DNA of 34,655 nucleotides from Mucilaginibacter sp. UBA4741 (GTDB lineage Bacteria > Bacteroidota > Bacteroidia > Sphingobacteriales > Sphingobacteriaceae): positions 1 to 34,655 of the forward strand of contig DHIR01000104.1 in the NCBI GenBank assembly GCA_002403905.1. The letters run 5' to 3'. The notes beneath the pieces were generated by a model. The model was not told the origin of the DNA. It made no database searches and saw nothing but the letters and a program-made list of their open reading frames with translations. The position numbers were made by a program, and so were the translations under genes. Shown here in pieces: positions 14,999-23,875 of the stretch (position 1 is the stretch's first letter; the number at the start of each line of letters is the position of its first letter).

Positions 14999-15066
14999 GC
15001 GCAAGTTTTTTAACCTGGTGTTAAAACGGCATGGCCTTTGCAATAATTATTGTAAAATATAAGATC

Positions 15067-15430
15067 ATGTCTAAAAAAATATTAATTGTGGATGATAACG
15101 AGTTTTAATAGAGGTAATGACCTATATTTTAAACAATAAAGGCTATGAGGTTATTGCCTTACATAATGGCGAAGAGGTGCTTGACCATATAAAAACCGAC
15201 CACCCCGACCTTGTAATTTTAGATGTAATGCTGCCCGATGCAGACGGGCGCGATATATGCACAGAGATAAAGTTGAATACGAAACCAAAAACCTGCCTGT
15301 AATTATGTGTACGGGCAATGATAATCTTGAATTAGCCATGCACCAGCAATGCTCGCCCAATGATGTGCTTTATAAGCCGTTTGATGTAGACGCATTGGTT
15401 GATATGGTAGCGTTTCAGTTGGCTGCCTAA
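15067..15430 (+). pseudogene. Single-domain response regulator (receiver) with two frameshifts
   Basis: ATG 15067 opens MSKKILIVDDNE, then hits a stop at 15106. Adding one base after GAG (15100-15102) restores LIEVMTYILNN through LVILDVMLPDADG. A second single-base loss near 15270 again breaks the frame. Restored, it continues VEYETKNLPVIMCTG to LYKPFD and ends at TAA 15428-15430. The repaired 121-residue protein is a complete CheY-like receiver with acidic pair D9/D10, phospho-acceptor D53 and the conserved Lys in YKPF. There is no output domain. As sequenced it cannot give a full receiver. It meets the LytTR gene tail to tail with no gap. Confidence 0.85.
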
Positions 15431-16141
15431 TCAGGTAAGCTTGCCCGTCATTCGGGTAATAACATCCTTATAACTATCGCTAAAAGGGATCTCCACATCA
15501 GCAATTTTTATTCTTCCCTTACGGATGGAATGCACATGCTCCAGGTTAACAATATATGATTTATGTACTCTGAAAAAATCATCAGCCGGTAACTGGCTTT
15601 CCAACGACTTAATCGTAACCCTTGATATAATTGCTTTTGGCGCATTGGCCAGGTAAATCTTCACATAATCTTTTAACCCCTCTATGTAGGTAATATCGTC
15701 ATGGTTTACTTTAATAAGGTTATAATCGGCATACAAAAAAATATACTTCCTGCGTTTTTCTGTCTCGACCCCTGTATTACGCTTGCCTTGCTCAAATAAG
15801 GTTATAGCTTTATTACAAGCTTTTAAAAAGCGTTCAACCGCCACGGGCTTGAGTAAGTAATCAACTACATCCAGTTCAAAACCATCCAGCGCGAACTCGT
15901 CATAGGCGGTAACAAAGATAATGAGGGGTTTTTGGATAAGACTTTTTACAAACTGCAAGCCGCTTATACCCGGCATTTGTATATCGCAAAATATAAGGTC
16001 TACCTGTTGCTCCTGTAATACCTGCATAGCCTGTGCTGCCGACCGGCAACTCCCCACCAACTCCAGGTTATCTACCATACGGATATTATCCTCGAGGAGC
16101 TCAAGGGCAAGCGGTTCATCGTCTATTATGATACAGTTCAT
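15431..16141 (-). CDS. LytTR-family response regulator
   Basis: A protein of 236 residues. The receiver domain (1-~120) has D7/D8, phospho-acceptor D53 in FCDIQMPG, T78 and K98 in YLLKPV. The LytTR DNA-binding domain (~135-235) shows FLYADYNLIKVNHDDITYIEG, DDFFRVHKSYIVNLEHV and IPFSDSYKD. LytTR regulators bind paired direct repeats about two helical turns apart. Such repeats (GTCGC cores 21 bp apart) lie in its own upstream region and before the secreted-protein gene. It is divergent from the LytS-like kinase, its likely partner. Confidence 0.92.
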   Translation of the reverse strand: MNCIIIDDEPLALELLEDNIRMVDNLELVGSCRSAAQAMQVLQEQQVDLIFCDIQMPGISGLQFVKSLIQKPLIIFVTAYDEFALDGFELDVVDYLLKPVAVERFLKACNKAITLFEQGKRNTGVETEKRRKYIFLYADYNLIKVNHDDITYIEGLKDYVKIYLANAPKAIISRVTIKSLESQLPADDFFRVHKSYIVNLEHVHSIRKGRIKIADVEIPFSDSYKDVITRMTGKLT

Positions 16142-16190
16142 ATAATGGTTTGTACAATAATACTAAGTTATTATCATAAAGTAAGTCCTG

Positions 16191-16221
16191 TTTGTCGCAA
16201 CAATACGGGCTTTTGTCGCAT
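16191..16221 (+). promoter_or_regulatory. Candidate LytTR operator, site A
   Basis: TTTGTCGCAA (16191-16200) and TTTGTCGCAT (16212-16221) are direct repeats exactly 21 bp apart, the spacing known for LytTR sites (9-bp repeats with ~12-bp spacer). They lie between the divergent regulator and kinase genes, 40 bp before the kinase ATG. Confidence 0.6.
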
Positions 16222-16260
16222 ACTTGTTACAGTGTGATAAATTCTCATTTTATTTGTAGC

Positions 16261-17346
16261 ATGAATAAGCTAATCAGTAATAGATGGTTCCAATATGTCA
16301 TGCCTCTGGTGATATGGTTTTTACTATTGGTATTGCCTTTTTTACCAAGTACGTACAATAATATCCCCGAAGAGATCCGTCATAAGTTCCTTATCAATGT
16401 TATAAGCTCCAACTTTTTATTATTGTGTCTTTTTTATGTTCATACCTATCTTGTATATCCGTTTATAAACAATAAAAAAGTACTATGGTATGCATTATTA
16501 TTTATAGTAATGCTTGGCCTGTATTGGCTTTGCTGGATGCTGCTTCGGGCCGAACCGCACCGCATAGCCCCGTTTCAAAACCGTATGCCGGGTAACCACC
16601 CATTCCGCGAACATTCCGAAAGGCGCTGGCGCGGTTTTGGCTCTCCTGGTTTTGTCCCTATACTATCTCCATTGGTTGCCCTCTTGTGTAGTTTTTGCTA
16701 CCGTGTTATATTAGATAATGGTGTTAAGCAACAACTCTTAAAAGAGCACGAAACCACACAATTGCAATCAGAGCTAACATTTTTGCGCTCGCAGATAAGC
16801 CCGCATTTTATGTTCAATATCCTGAATAACCTGGTAGCGCTGGCCCGCAAAAAATCGGATGATCTGGAACCGGCTATCATGAACCTGTCGCAATTAATGC
16901 GTTATATGTTGTACGAGAGCGATGATAACCGGGTGTTTTTAAGCAAGGAGATAGAATATCTAAAAAGCTACATTAACCTGCAAATGCTGCGTTTTGGCAG
17001 CAGCGTGAAAGTGAATATTAATACAGACGGCGATGTGGATCTTTATACTATTGAACCGATGTTGCTGATCCCCTTTGTTGAAAATGCTTTTAAACACGGC
17101 ACCGGCATGATCGATGAACCGGTTATTAATATCTCTATTGCAATTGATGCGGATACGCACTTGTTACATTTTAAAGTAGACAATGCTATTAGCCCCAATG
17201 ACCAATCAAAAGATGGTAGCTCGGGCATTGGCATTAGCAATGTGAAAAGGCGATTAGCCATTTTGTATCCGGGTAAACACGAGCTAAACATTGTTAACGA
17301 GGATAATAAGTTCAGCATCGAGCTGACTATTTACCTATCAAACTAA
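16261..17346 (+). CDS. LytS/YehU-like sensor histidine kinase
   Basis: A protein of 361 residues from ATG 16261. The longer frame from 16192 would run through the operator repeats, so I reject it. Four predicted membrane helices occupy residues ~10-165. The His_kinase domain follows with QISPHFMFNILNNL (phospho-acceptor H182). Then comes an HATPase with LIPFVENAFKHG (N-box) and SGIGISNVKRRLAILYPG (G-box). This family signals to LytTR regulators, and one is encoded divergently. The short loop between helices holds a basic, Pro/Arg-rich stretch, but no sensor domain is visible. The signal is unknown. Confidence 0.9.
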   Translation: MNKLISNRWFQYVMPLVIWFLLLVLPFLPSTYNNIPEEIRHKFLINVISSNFLLLCLFYVHTYLVYPFINNKKVLWYALLFIVMLGLYWLCWMLLRAEPHRIAPFQNRMPGNHPFREHSERRWRGFGSPGFVPILSPLVALLCSFCYRVILDNGVKQQLLKEHETTQLQSELTFLRSQISPHFMFNILNNLVALARKKSDDLEPAIMNLSQLMRYMLYESDDNRVFLSKEIEYLKSYINLQMLRFGSSVKVNINTDGDVDLYTIEPMLLIPFVENAFKHGTGMIDEPVINISIAIDADTHLLHFKVDNAISPNDQSKDGSSGIGISNVKRRLAILYPGKHELNIVNEDNKFSIELTIYLSN

Positions 17347-17365
17347 CTGCCTAAATACCAAAGTT

Positions 17366-17400
17366 CTGGTCGCTGCAATGCGTAAATTTGTCGCTACAAT
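17366..17400 (+). promoter_or_regulatory. Candidate LytTR operator, site B
   Basis: CTGGTCGCTGCAAT (17366-17379) and TTTGTCGCTACAAT (17387-17400) are direct repeats 21 bp apart, the same core and spacing as site A. They lie 20 bp after the kinase stop and 95 bp before the secreted-protein ATG. A -7-like TATATTTT (17475-17482) follows. Confidence 0.6.
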
Positions 17401-17495
17401 CAACGGGATGGTATACTTTATTTCTTACTTTACTTATCAATTATTAACCTTGTTCATGCCTAGGTAAATCGGGCTATATTTTAACTAACTAATTA

Positions 17496-18317
17496 ATGAA
17501 AAAACGTATCCCCTTAACAAGTTTGCTTCTGCTGGCGGGCACTACATTATTCGCACAAGTTGCTACGCCTAAAAAATTAAAGGATGTACAGCTTGGTAAT
17601 ATGTTAGCACCATCAACCATAAAAATTGATGGCAAGCTTAACGAGTGGAATGATAATTTTCAGGCATATAACAAAAATACTCGTGTTACCTATATAATGG
17701 CTAACAACGACAAAAATATTTACCTGGTTGTAAAATCAACCGATTTTACAACTACCGCAAAGATCATTTCGGGTGGTGTAGATTTGACTTTTAATACAGA
17801 GGGTAAGAAGAAAGAGAAAGATGCCTATAGTGTTACTTTCCCGGTAATAGAAAACCCGCAAAGGCTTGCCGGCGGTTTTGGTAACAGATTTGGCAACAGA
17901 AACGCCGGAGTAGATACCGAAATGATGAGATCTATTCATCAGCGCACTATTATAGCTGCTAAAGAAATAAAAGTTTTAGGGTTTAAAAACATAACCGATA
18001 CCCTTATATCTATATATAACGAGTATAATATAAGGGCCGCTATAAGTTTTGAGGATTCTGGCGCTATAATGTTAGAAATGGCCATACCTCTTAAACTGTT
18101 AGGGCTTACTACAGATAACGCTAAAGAAATGGCCTACAATATTAAATTGAATGGCTTTCAGATAAACTTTGGCGGTGGTCGCGGCCCGGGTGGCGGTGGC
18201 CCTCCTGTGGGTGGTGGCGGCGGCCCCGGCGGTTCGGGAGGAAGAAATGCTATAGACTTTTTGGACCTGATAAGCCCCAGCGACTTTTGGGGAAAATATA
18301 CTTTAGCTAAAAAATAA
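17496..18317 (+). CDS. Secreted CBM9/DOMON-like protein with Gly-rich stretch
   Basis: A protein of 273 residues. A signal peptide (PLTSLLLLAGTTLFAQ) precedes a beta-sandwich starting STIKIDGKLNEWND, the entry motif of CBM9-like domains, with YLVVKSTD and GGVDLTFNTEGK later. A glycine-rich segment at ~225-250 (GGGRGPGGGGPPVGGGG) comes before the last ~25 residues. I do not recognise a narrower family. It stands 28 bases before a large outer-membrane barrel that has its own Gly-rich segment, so the two probably work together at the cell surface. Expression may be controlled by the upstream LytTR pair through site B. Confidence 0.65.
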   Translation: MKKRIPLTSLLLLAGTTLFAQVATPKKLKDVQLGNMLAPSTIKIDGKLNEWNDNFQAYNKNTRVTYIMANNDKNIYLVVKSTDFTTTAKIISGGVDLTFNTEGKKKEKDAYSVTFPVIENPQRLAGGFGNRFGNRNAGVDTEMMRSIHQRTIIAAKEIKVLGFKNITDTLISIYNEYNIRAAISFEDSGAIMLEMAIPLKLLGLTTDNAKEMAYNIKLNGFQINFGGGRGPGGGGPPVGGGGGPGGSGGRNAIDFLDLISPSDFWGKYTLAKK

Positions 18318-18345
18318 AAACTACTACCTATTTATAACTCGCAAC

Positions 18346-21276
18346 ATGAAAAAATTATTCACTATACTCGGTCTGGTATTATTATCAGCTCAACTGTTTG
18401 CCCAAAGGGAAGACAGGCAGGGAGGGCCGCCGCAACAACAACGAACCGTTACCCCACCGGCCCCCCCCTTGGCAACACGCGATGTTAGCGGGATTATTAA
18501 AGACGAAAGCGGCCAAACCGTAATTGGAGCATTAGTAACCTTAAAATCAAAAAAAGATACCATAAGTGGAGCAACCAACCTGGATGGCGTATTTATTTTT
18601 AAAGGTGTAAAACAAAACACATTTAACATTACGGTTAAAAATTTGGGGTCGAAACCTTTTGTGCAGAAATATGCTTTCAGCGATACTAAAAAGAATGTTG
18701 TTTTAGATCCTATTACCCTTAAAAACGATTCAAAACAATTGGATGTCGTTACAATTAACGGCACCCCCAGCGTGGTTTATAAAGAAGATACGGTAGAATA
18801 TCGCGCAAGCGATTATAAAGTACGTGAAAACGCTACTGTAGATGAATTACTGAAAAAAATGGAGGGAATGGAAGTTGGTACAGACGGGTCATTAACCCAC
18901 CAGGGACAGGAGGTTACACGGGCTAAGCTAAATGGTAAAGAGTATGCAGGCGGCAGTGTAGCACAGGCTATACAAAATCTGCCTGCTGATATTGTTGAAA
19001 AAATACAGATCGTAGATGACTACGGCGACCAGGCCGCACGAACCGGTATTAAAGACGGCGACCCACAAAAAATATTAAACATTACTACAAAAGCCGATAG
19101 ATCTGTAGGCACAACAGGCCGTATAACAGGCCAATACGGTAGCGCAGGGCGTTATAATGGACAGCTTTTTCTGCAACGTATTAATGCCAACCAGCAATTG
19201 GGTGTAATTGGTAATTTAAGAAACACGGTACTGGGCGTATCATCAAACGGTTTACAGGGCGGCGCAACCAATGATGGTGGTGGTGGTACCGGTGTTGGCG
19301 CTAACGCCAGGGGCGGTGGCGGCGGTGGTAGCGGCGGCAGTGGTGGTACAACACGCTCGGGCTCTCCGTCTTTTAACTATCGCGATCAATGGACCAAAAA
19401 CATACAGGTAGTTGGCAGCTATACTTATTCTTTTAGGGATAATAACTCGTTAAACGACACCTATGGAAATAACTACACCACCAATGGTACTTTTGTAAGT
19501 AATAACACCACAGATAATAACAGCCGGTCGCACAATGCACGTTTCGAGGCGGATATTAATTTGGATAGCACTAATTATTTGCAAGTAACCCCAAGCTATA
19601 GCTATAGCAATTCATCAAACATGACCACATCATACAGGGATGCGGTGAATAATTACCCGGCTACACCGGCTACGCCTTTCTCACCTGCAACTGCCGGTCA
19701 TTTTGAGCATAGGGTTGATAATGGTACAAACTCTACATTAAACACCAGCAGTACATTAGGGATAACCGCGTTTTATTTGCATCTGTTTAAAAAACCTAAA
19801 AGAAACTTCTCTTTACAACTGGGTGTTAATCAGTCGACATCAGATGTTAACGGCGAGCAAAATACAACGTATAAATATTATGCCGATGCAACGCTGGATA
19901 CTCACTTAAACCAGGATTCAATAGCACATAATACAACTATCAGGAACAATAAAAACACCAACTTAACGGCTACCATGACTTATGTGGAGCCTATAAGTAA
20001 ATTATCATTGTTAGAGTTTAGCGCAAACTGGAGCCGAAGAGACAACAACGCGACATCTTTACAAGATACGGTAGACAGACATACCGGGCAGATTGTAGCA
20101 GCGCCCGGCTACAGCAGTATTTATGATTATGTGGTAACTGATACCCGTGCGACAGTTGATTACCGGTATGCAGGCACTAAGGTTAATATATCTTTAGGTG
20201 CTTCGGCAGTACCTTTTTACTTAGATGGTACTAAGCTTAACGCAGCCGTTGGCGAAAACGCGTCTACATCTATTTCAAATTTCAGGGTGATCCCGGCATT
20301 TCGCTTTGCTTATTCATGGTCGCGTACAGAAAGATTCACATTAAATTATACGGGCCGGAACCAGGAGCCCAGCTTTACAGAAATACAACCATTTACAGAT
20401 ATATCAAACCCAAGCCGAATTGTTGTAGGTAACCCCGATCTTAAACCATCGTTTACCAATTCACTTAGCGCGCAATACAATAATTACTTTGCCAATTCAA
20501 AATTCAACTTATCATTTGGTGTAACAGCAAGTAGTGTAGATAATTCAATAGCGCAGAATAATATTAGTTTGGTTGTACCTATTGCAGGCACAACAGGCAA
20601 AAGAACAATAACCGAGACCCATTATCTTAATATAAACGGTCAAAAATCTGTAGTAGGCCGGTATACAATTTCCAAGCAATCAAACGAGCGCGAAGTAAAC
20701 TTAGCACTGAATGGAAATATATCTTATACCTATTCGCCGCAAATGCGTAATAGCCAACTATATCATCAAACAAACTGGAGACTTGATGAGCGCTTTGGCC
20801 CACGTATTACCCCGAATGAGAATTTTGAGATCAATCCGTTTATTGGATACGATATTTCAAGATACTTTACAACGCTGCCAAACGCCGCCTCTACGGATCT
20901 GAAAACAACTTCGTTAGGCTTAAATGGCCGTATGTATTTCTTTAAAACCTGGCAGATAAACTATGATGCTACCAAAAAATACATTTCAGGTATATCTGGT
21001 GCAAACACCTCTCCTTTAATTATAAACGCCGGGTTTGAAAAAGAGTTCCTGGCCAGGAGAAATCTGGTGTTTACCTTTAATGTTTATGATGTTTTGCATC
21101 AAAACAACTATTTACAAAAAGTGGTTGATGCCGAGGGCGAAACCAATACCATATCAAATACATTAAGCAGGTACTTTATGGTGGGCCTACGCCTTAACCT
21201 GCAGAAATGGAGCGGTACGCCACAACGTAATGGCCGTAACATGAACCGCCGCGGTGATGGTAGCTTTATTTATTAG
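18346..21276 (+). CDS. Large outer-membrane beta-barrel protein (TonB-receptor-like, OMP_b-brl type)
   Basis: A protein of 976 residues in this order: signal peptide ending LFAQ; a Pro/Gln-rich linker; a carboxypeptidase-regulatory-like domain (VSGIIKDESGQTVIGALVTL, ~45-125); a plug-like region (ATVDELLKKMEGMEV, NLPADIVEKIQIVDDYGD); a Gly/Ser-rich insert (~305-345); and a barrel of many strands to the C-terminus. No TonB box is obvious. Such proteins resemble SusC-type receptors but belong to a separate family without a SusD partner; none is present here. Export or uptake substrate is unknown. It is co-transcribed with the Gly-rich secreted protein. Confidence 0.85.
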   Translation: MKKLFTILGLVLLSAQLFAQREDRQGGPPQQQRTVTPPAPPLATRDVSGIIKDESGQTVIGALVTLKSKKDTISGATNLDGVFIFKGVKQNTFNITVKNLGSKPFVQKYAFSDTKKNVVLDPITLKNDSKQLDVVTINGTPSVVYKEDTVEYRASDYKVRENATVDELLKKMEGMEVGTDGSLTHQGQEVTRAKLNGKEYAGGSVAQAIQNLPADIVEKIQIVDDYGDQAARTGIKDGDPQKILNITTKADRSVGTTGRITGQYGSAGRYNGQLFLQRINANQQLGVIGNLRNTVLGVSSNGLQGGATNDGGGGTGVGANARGGGGGGSGGSGGTTRSGSPSFNYRDQWTKNIQVVGSYTYSFRDNNSLNDTYGNNYTTNGTFVSNNTTDNNSRSHNARFEADINLDSTNYLQVTPSYSYSNSSNMTTSYRDAVNNYPATPATPFSPATAGHFEHRVDNGTNSTLNTSSTLGITAFYLHLFKKPKRNFSLQLGVNQSTSDVNGEQNTTYKYYADATLDTHLNQDSIAHNTTIRNNKNTNLTATMTYVEPISKLSLLEFSANWSRRDNNATSLQDTVDRHTGQIVAAPGYSSIYDYVVTDTRATVDYRYAGTKVNISLGASAVPFYLDGTKLNAAVGENASTSISNFRVIPAFRFAYSWSRTERFTLNYTGRNQEPSFTEIQPFTDISNPSRIVVGNPDLKPSFTNSLSAQYNNYFANSKFNLSFGVTASSVDNSIAQNNISLVVPIAGTTGKRTITETHYLNINGQKSVVGRYTISKQSNEREVNLALNGNISYTYSPQMRNSQLYHQTNWRLDERFGPRITPNENFEINPFIGYDISRYFTTLPNAASTDLKTTSLGLNGRMYFFKTWQINYDATKKYISGISGANTSPLIINAGFEKEFLARRNLVFTFNVYDVLHQNNYLQKVVDAEGETNTISNTLSRYFMVGLRLNLQKWSGTPQRNGRNMNRRGDGSFIY

Positions 21277-21287
21277 GATAATTAATG

Positions 21288-21333
21288 ATACAACAAAAAA
21301 CGACGGACATACACCCGTCGTTTTTTGTTGTAT
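21288..21333. terminator. Bidirectional terminator between converging genes
   Basis: Nineteen perfectly paired bases (21288-21306 with 21315-21333) surround an 8-base loop. The A-rich left arm and T-rich right arm serve both strands, ending the barrel gene (plus) and the sensor kinase (minus). Confidence 0.9.
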
Positions 21334-21346
21334 GGAAGAATTAAAA

Positions 21347-23077
21347 TTACAGTGGTTTATCGACGGGTAAGGTAAAATAAAAACAGCTACCCTGATCAGG
21401 CTTACTTTCCACCCAAATTTTACCGCTGTTTTTTTCTATAAAGTCTTTGCACAATAAAAGGCCAAGGCCTGTGCCTTGCTCGTTAGTTGTGCCCTTTGTG
21501 GTAAAATTGTTGGTGCCAAATAGTTTATCAATGTTTTCTGATGCAATGCCTATGCCAGTATCGGCTATCCAAATAGTAGCCGTTTCGCGTTTTATTTCGG
21601 CATTTATAGAGATCTTATCGCCCTTACGGCAAAACTTTATAGCGTTTGATACCAGGTTGCGCAATACCGCTTGTATCATGTCCATATCGGCATAAACAAC
21701 AGTAGCCAGGTTTATATTGTTATGTAAAATAACGCCCTTATCGGCCGATATCTGTCCAAAACTATTCAGCACATAAGTAACATTATCCTTAATATCAAAG
21801 TGTGTCGCATTGATCGCGGTTCCTTCCAATTGGCTTTTTGACCATTGCAGCAAGTTGTCCACCAGGCCGGATGTATAACCTATGTTTTTTGACAGTGTAG
21901 GCAAAAAGCTTTTAAACTCTTCATCGCTTACCATGCCATCATTGGCCATGCTTAAAATATCCATCAAGCTTAATAATGGCGAACGTAAGTCATGCGATAT
22001 GATAGAAAATAGCCTGTCTTTTAACCGGTTAAGCTCGTGCAGTTTATCTTCGCTCTGCTTCCAGTCGGTAATATCCCTAAAAAGCATGATCTTGCCACTA
22101 TAAATGGTTTGCCGCTCAAACAGCGATGTAAGTGTAACCGAAAAAAAACGGCCATCATTCAGCTTAATTTCTATACTGCTGTTTTCCTGGTTGTGTACGG
22201 TATCGTTTAGCTCGGCAAAGCCAGGGAACAAATGTGCGGGCTTTTTCCCTATAATGTGATCAGTATATGGCCCTATTATTTTCCGCATTTCGGGATTAAT
22301 GTCAATCACCCTGTTTTGAATATCAAGCACCAGTATACCTTCTTGTAATGCTTCAATAATTTTGCCTCGTGCTATGGGCACAATATCAAACAATTTAAAA
22401 CCCAGCAAACCAATGGATATAATTAATGACGAAGCTATAAATGCAAACGGTGTAAGGTCAAGGTGCCCAAATGGCCGCAAGTTTAACAGGTAACTAAAGT
22501 TTACCATCCATGGGATAAACGCACCAAACAGTATAATGCGGTTTTGCCGCTTTATAAAGCCATCGGCTTTTCTAAACCGGGAGATTATCAGGTACATACC
22601 CCAACCCAGCATTAAATAAAAATAAACTGTATGTATTTTATACCATATAGCAACCTTAAGGCTTAATAACGGGGAAGGCCCATTATTATCAACCCCTACC
22701 GATGCATAATGAAGATGGTGCCAGCGGTTGGTCCAAACCATTAGCAGTGTTATTGTTGGTATAATAAATATCAGGAACCAGTTTAATGTTGTAAGCCAAC
22801 GCTCTTTACCGGTAAAGCCAATTACAAAAATTATCCATAAAGGAGGGGCGTAGGAGATGCCGAGATATTCGATGTTGATCCAGAACAACATCTGGCTTAA
22901 TGTGTCCGACGATAGTTCGCAACCATAACTTATTGCCCAGATGGCAATGCTCAGCATCATCCACCCAAACCACCGCACCGCGCCACCGGTGCGTTTAAAT
23001 ATCATCCACGAAACACCAACAGTGACAAGGCCACTCAGTATTAGTGTTATTGCAAATAAATTGTTAGGTAAATGCAT
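21347..23077 (-). CDS. 7TM-PAS sensor histidine kinase
   Basis: A protein of 576 residues. Seven hydrophobic helices in ~1-230 match the N-terminal 7TM histidine-kinase module (FWINIEYLGISYAPPLWIIF, NRWHHLHY). A PAS domain (~240-345) begins GILVLDIQNRVIDINPEM. HisKA follows with FSIISHDLRSPL (phospho-acceptor H362), then an HATPase with NLVSNAIKFC, IADTGIGI and GTGLGLLLCKDFIEK. It is an orphan kinase: no regulator is adjacent on this strand. The frameshifted receiver at 15067 is one possible partner, though distant. Confidence 0.9.
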   Translation of the reverse strand: MHLPNNLFAITLILSGLVTVGVSWMIFKRTGGAVRWFGWMMLSIAIWAISYGCELSSDTLSQMLFWINIEYLGISYAPPLWIIFVIGFTGKERWLTTLNWFLIFIIPTITLLMVWTNRWHHLHYASVGVDNNGPSPLLSLKVAIWYKIHTVYFYLMLGWGMYLIISRFRKADGFIKRQNRIILFGAFIPWMVNFSYLLNLRPFGHLDLTPFAFIASSLIISIGLLGFKLFDIVPIARGKIIEALQEGILVLDIQNRVIDINPEMRKIIGPYTDHIIGKKPAHLFPGFAELNDTVHNQENSSIEIKLNDGRFFSVTLTSLFERQTIYSGKIMLFRDITDWKQSEDKLHELNRLKDRLFSIISHDLRSPLLSLMDILSMANDGMVSDEEFKSFLPTLSKNIGYTSGLVDNLLQWSKSQLEGTAINATHFDIKDNVTYVLNSFGQISADKGVILHNNINLATVVYADMDMIQAVLRNLVSNAIKFCRKGDKISINAEIKRETATIWIADTGIGIASENIDKLFGTNNFTTKGTTNEQGTGLGLLLCKDFIEKNSGKIWVESKPDQGSCFYFTLPVDKPL

Positions 23078-23143
23078 TTTTGATCAACCCCCGTTTGTTT
23101 CTAAAAGGGAATACAACTAATGCGAATATAAGGAAATTGTGGC

Positions 23144-23794
23144 TTAGGTTAACTCTTTCATTAACTTATCAAAAGCTTCTTTAAGCTCGGCTAGTTCCTG
23201 CTCTACTTTTGCCAGGCGTATTTCTAAATCACTATCTGTCCGGCCCGATGGCTGATCATCATAATCATCATCGCTTATTTCGGGTACACCAGCCAGTAAA
23301 TGTGCGTAACGTGCTTCTTTTTGTCCGGGGCGTTTTGGTAATTGTACCAGGTATGGCATATCGCCTCCGGCCAATTTATCTAATACTTCCTGTACCTCTT
23401 CTATCGAGTCAAACTCGTACAATCGGCCCGAGTTGGTATTTAATTCGCCCGGTGTTTGTGGCCCGCGCAACATCAGCAGGCACATTATGGCCAGCTCTGA
23501 CGGTATCAAAGGGAACACAATAGCAAAGTTATGTTTGTATTTTACTGATCGAATAGAACCACCGGTAGCAGTAGATATTAACCCACGTCTTTTTAAGGTA
23601 TTTAGTGCCTGCATCACAGTTTCATCATCAAACTGCACCACCGGCTTGCGCGATGTTTTTTGATTACATGCGGCAGCAAGCCCATTAAGTGTCATAGGAT
23701 AATAATCTGGCGTGGCTTTGCATTTTTCCATTAATGAGCCTAAAACGCGCAGTTCGGCAGCATCCAGTATGGGCAGGGCTTGTGGTGTATCCAT
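23144..23794 (-). CDS. YceH family (DUF480) winged-helix protein
   Basis: A protein of 216 residues with the DUF480 signature: ELRVLGSLMEKCKATPDYYP, then MTLNGLAAACNQKTSR, VVQFDDETVMQALNTLKRRG and CLLMLRGPQTPGELNTNSGRLY. Two winged-helix domains are known in the E. coli homologue. The C-terminus is an acidic spacer and a ~40-residue coiled coil (DLEIRLAKVEQELAELKEAF). The function is unknown in all members; DNA binding is suggested by fold. Confidence 0.92.
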   Translation of the reverse strand: MDTPQALPILDAAELRVLGSLMEKCKATPDYYPMTLNGLAAACNQKTSRKPVVQFDDETVMQALNTLKRRGLISTATGGSIRSVKYKHNFAIVFPLIPSELAIMCLLMLRGPQTPGELNTNSGRLYEFDSIEEVQEVLDKLAGGDMPYLVQLPKRPGQKEARYAHLLAGVPEISDDDYDDQPSGRTDSDLEIRLAKVEQELAELKEAFDKLMKELT

Positions 23795-23875
23795 TGGGTA
23801 ATACTATTGGTTTTTATTGGTTGATAAAGAAACGAGATTAATATCAAATACCAAATCTTTTATCGACCGATTAGC

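Larger units (their letters stand above)
14700..15066. other. Intergenic region with palindromic repeats and a terminator
   Basis: No gene is seen. It contains the REP-like palindromes (14774-14916), a terminator hairpin (14966-14998) and the near-perfect palindrome TTGCAATAATTATTGTAA (15038-15055) just before the receiver-protein gene. Confidence 0.6.

Noticed and set aside
16192..16260. Upstream start for the LytS-like kinase
   Set aside because: It reads through the direct repeats interpreted as the LytTR operator; ATG 16261 begins the first membrane helix.
18181..19370. GGTGGTGGC-type repeats as a CRISPR or microsatellite array
   Set aside because: They encode Gly-rich linkers in two real genes, with no regular repeat-spacer structure.
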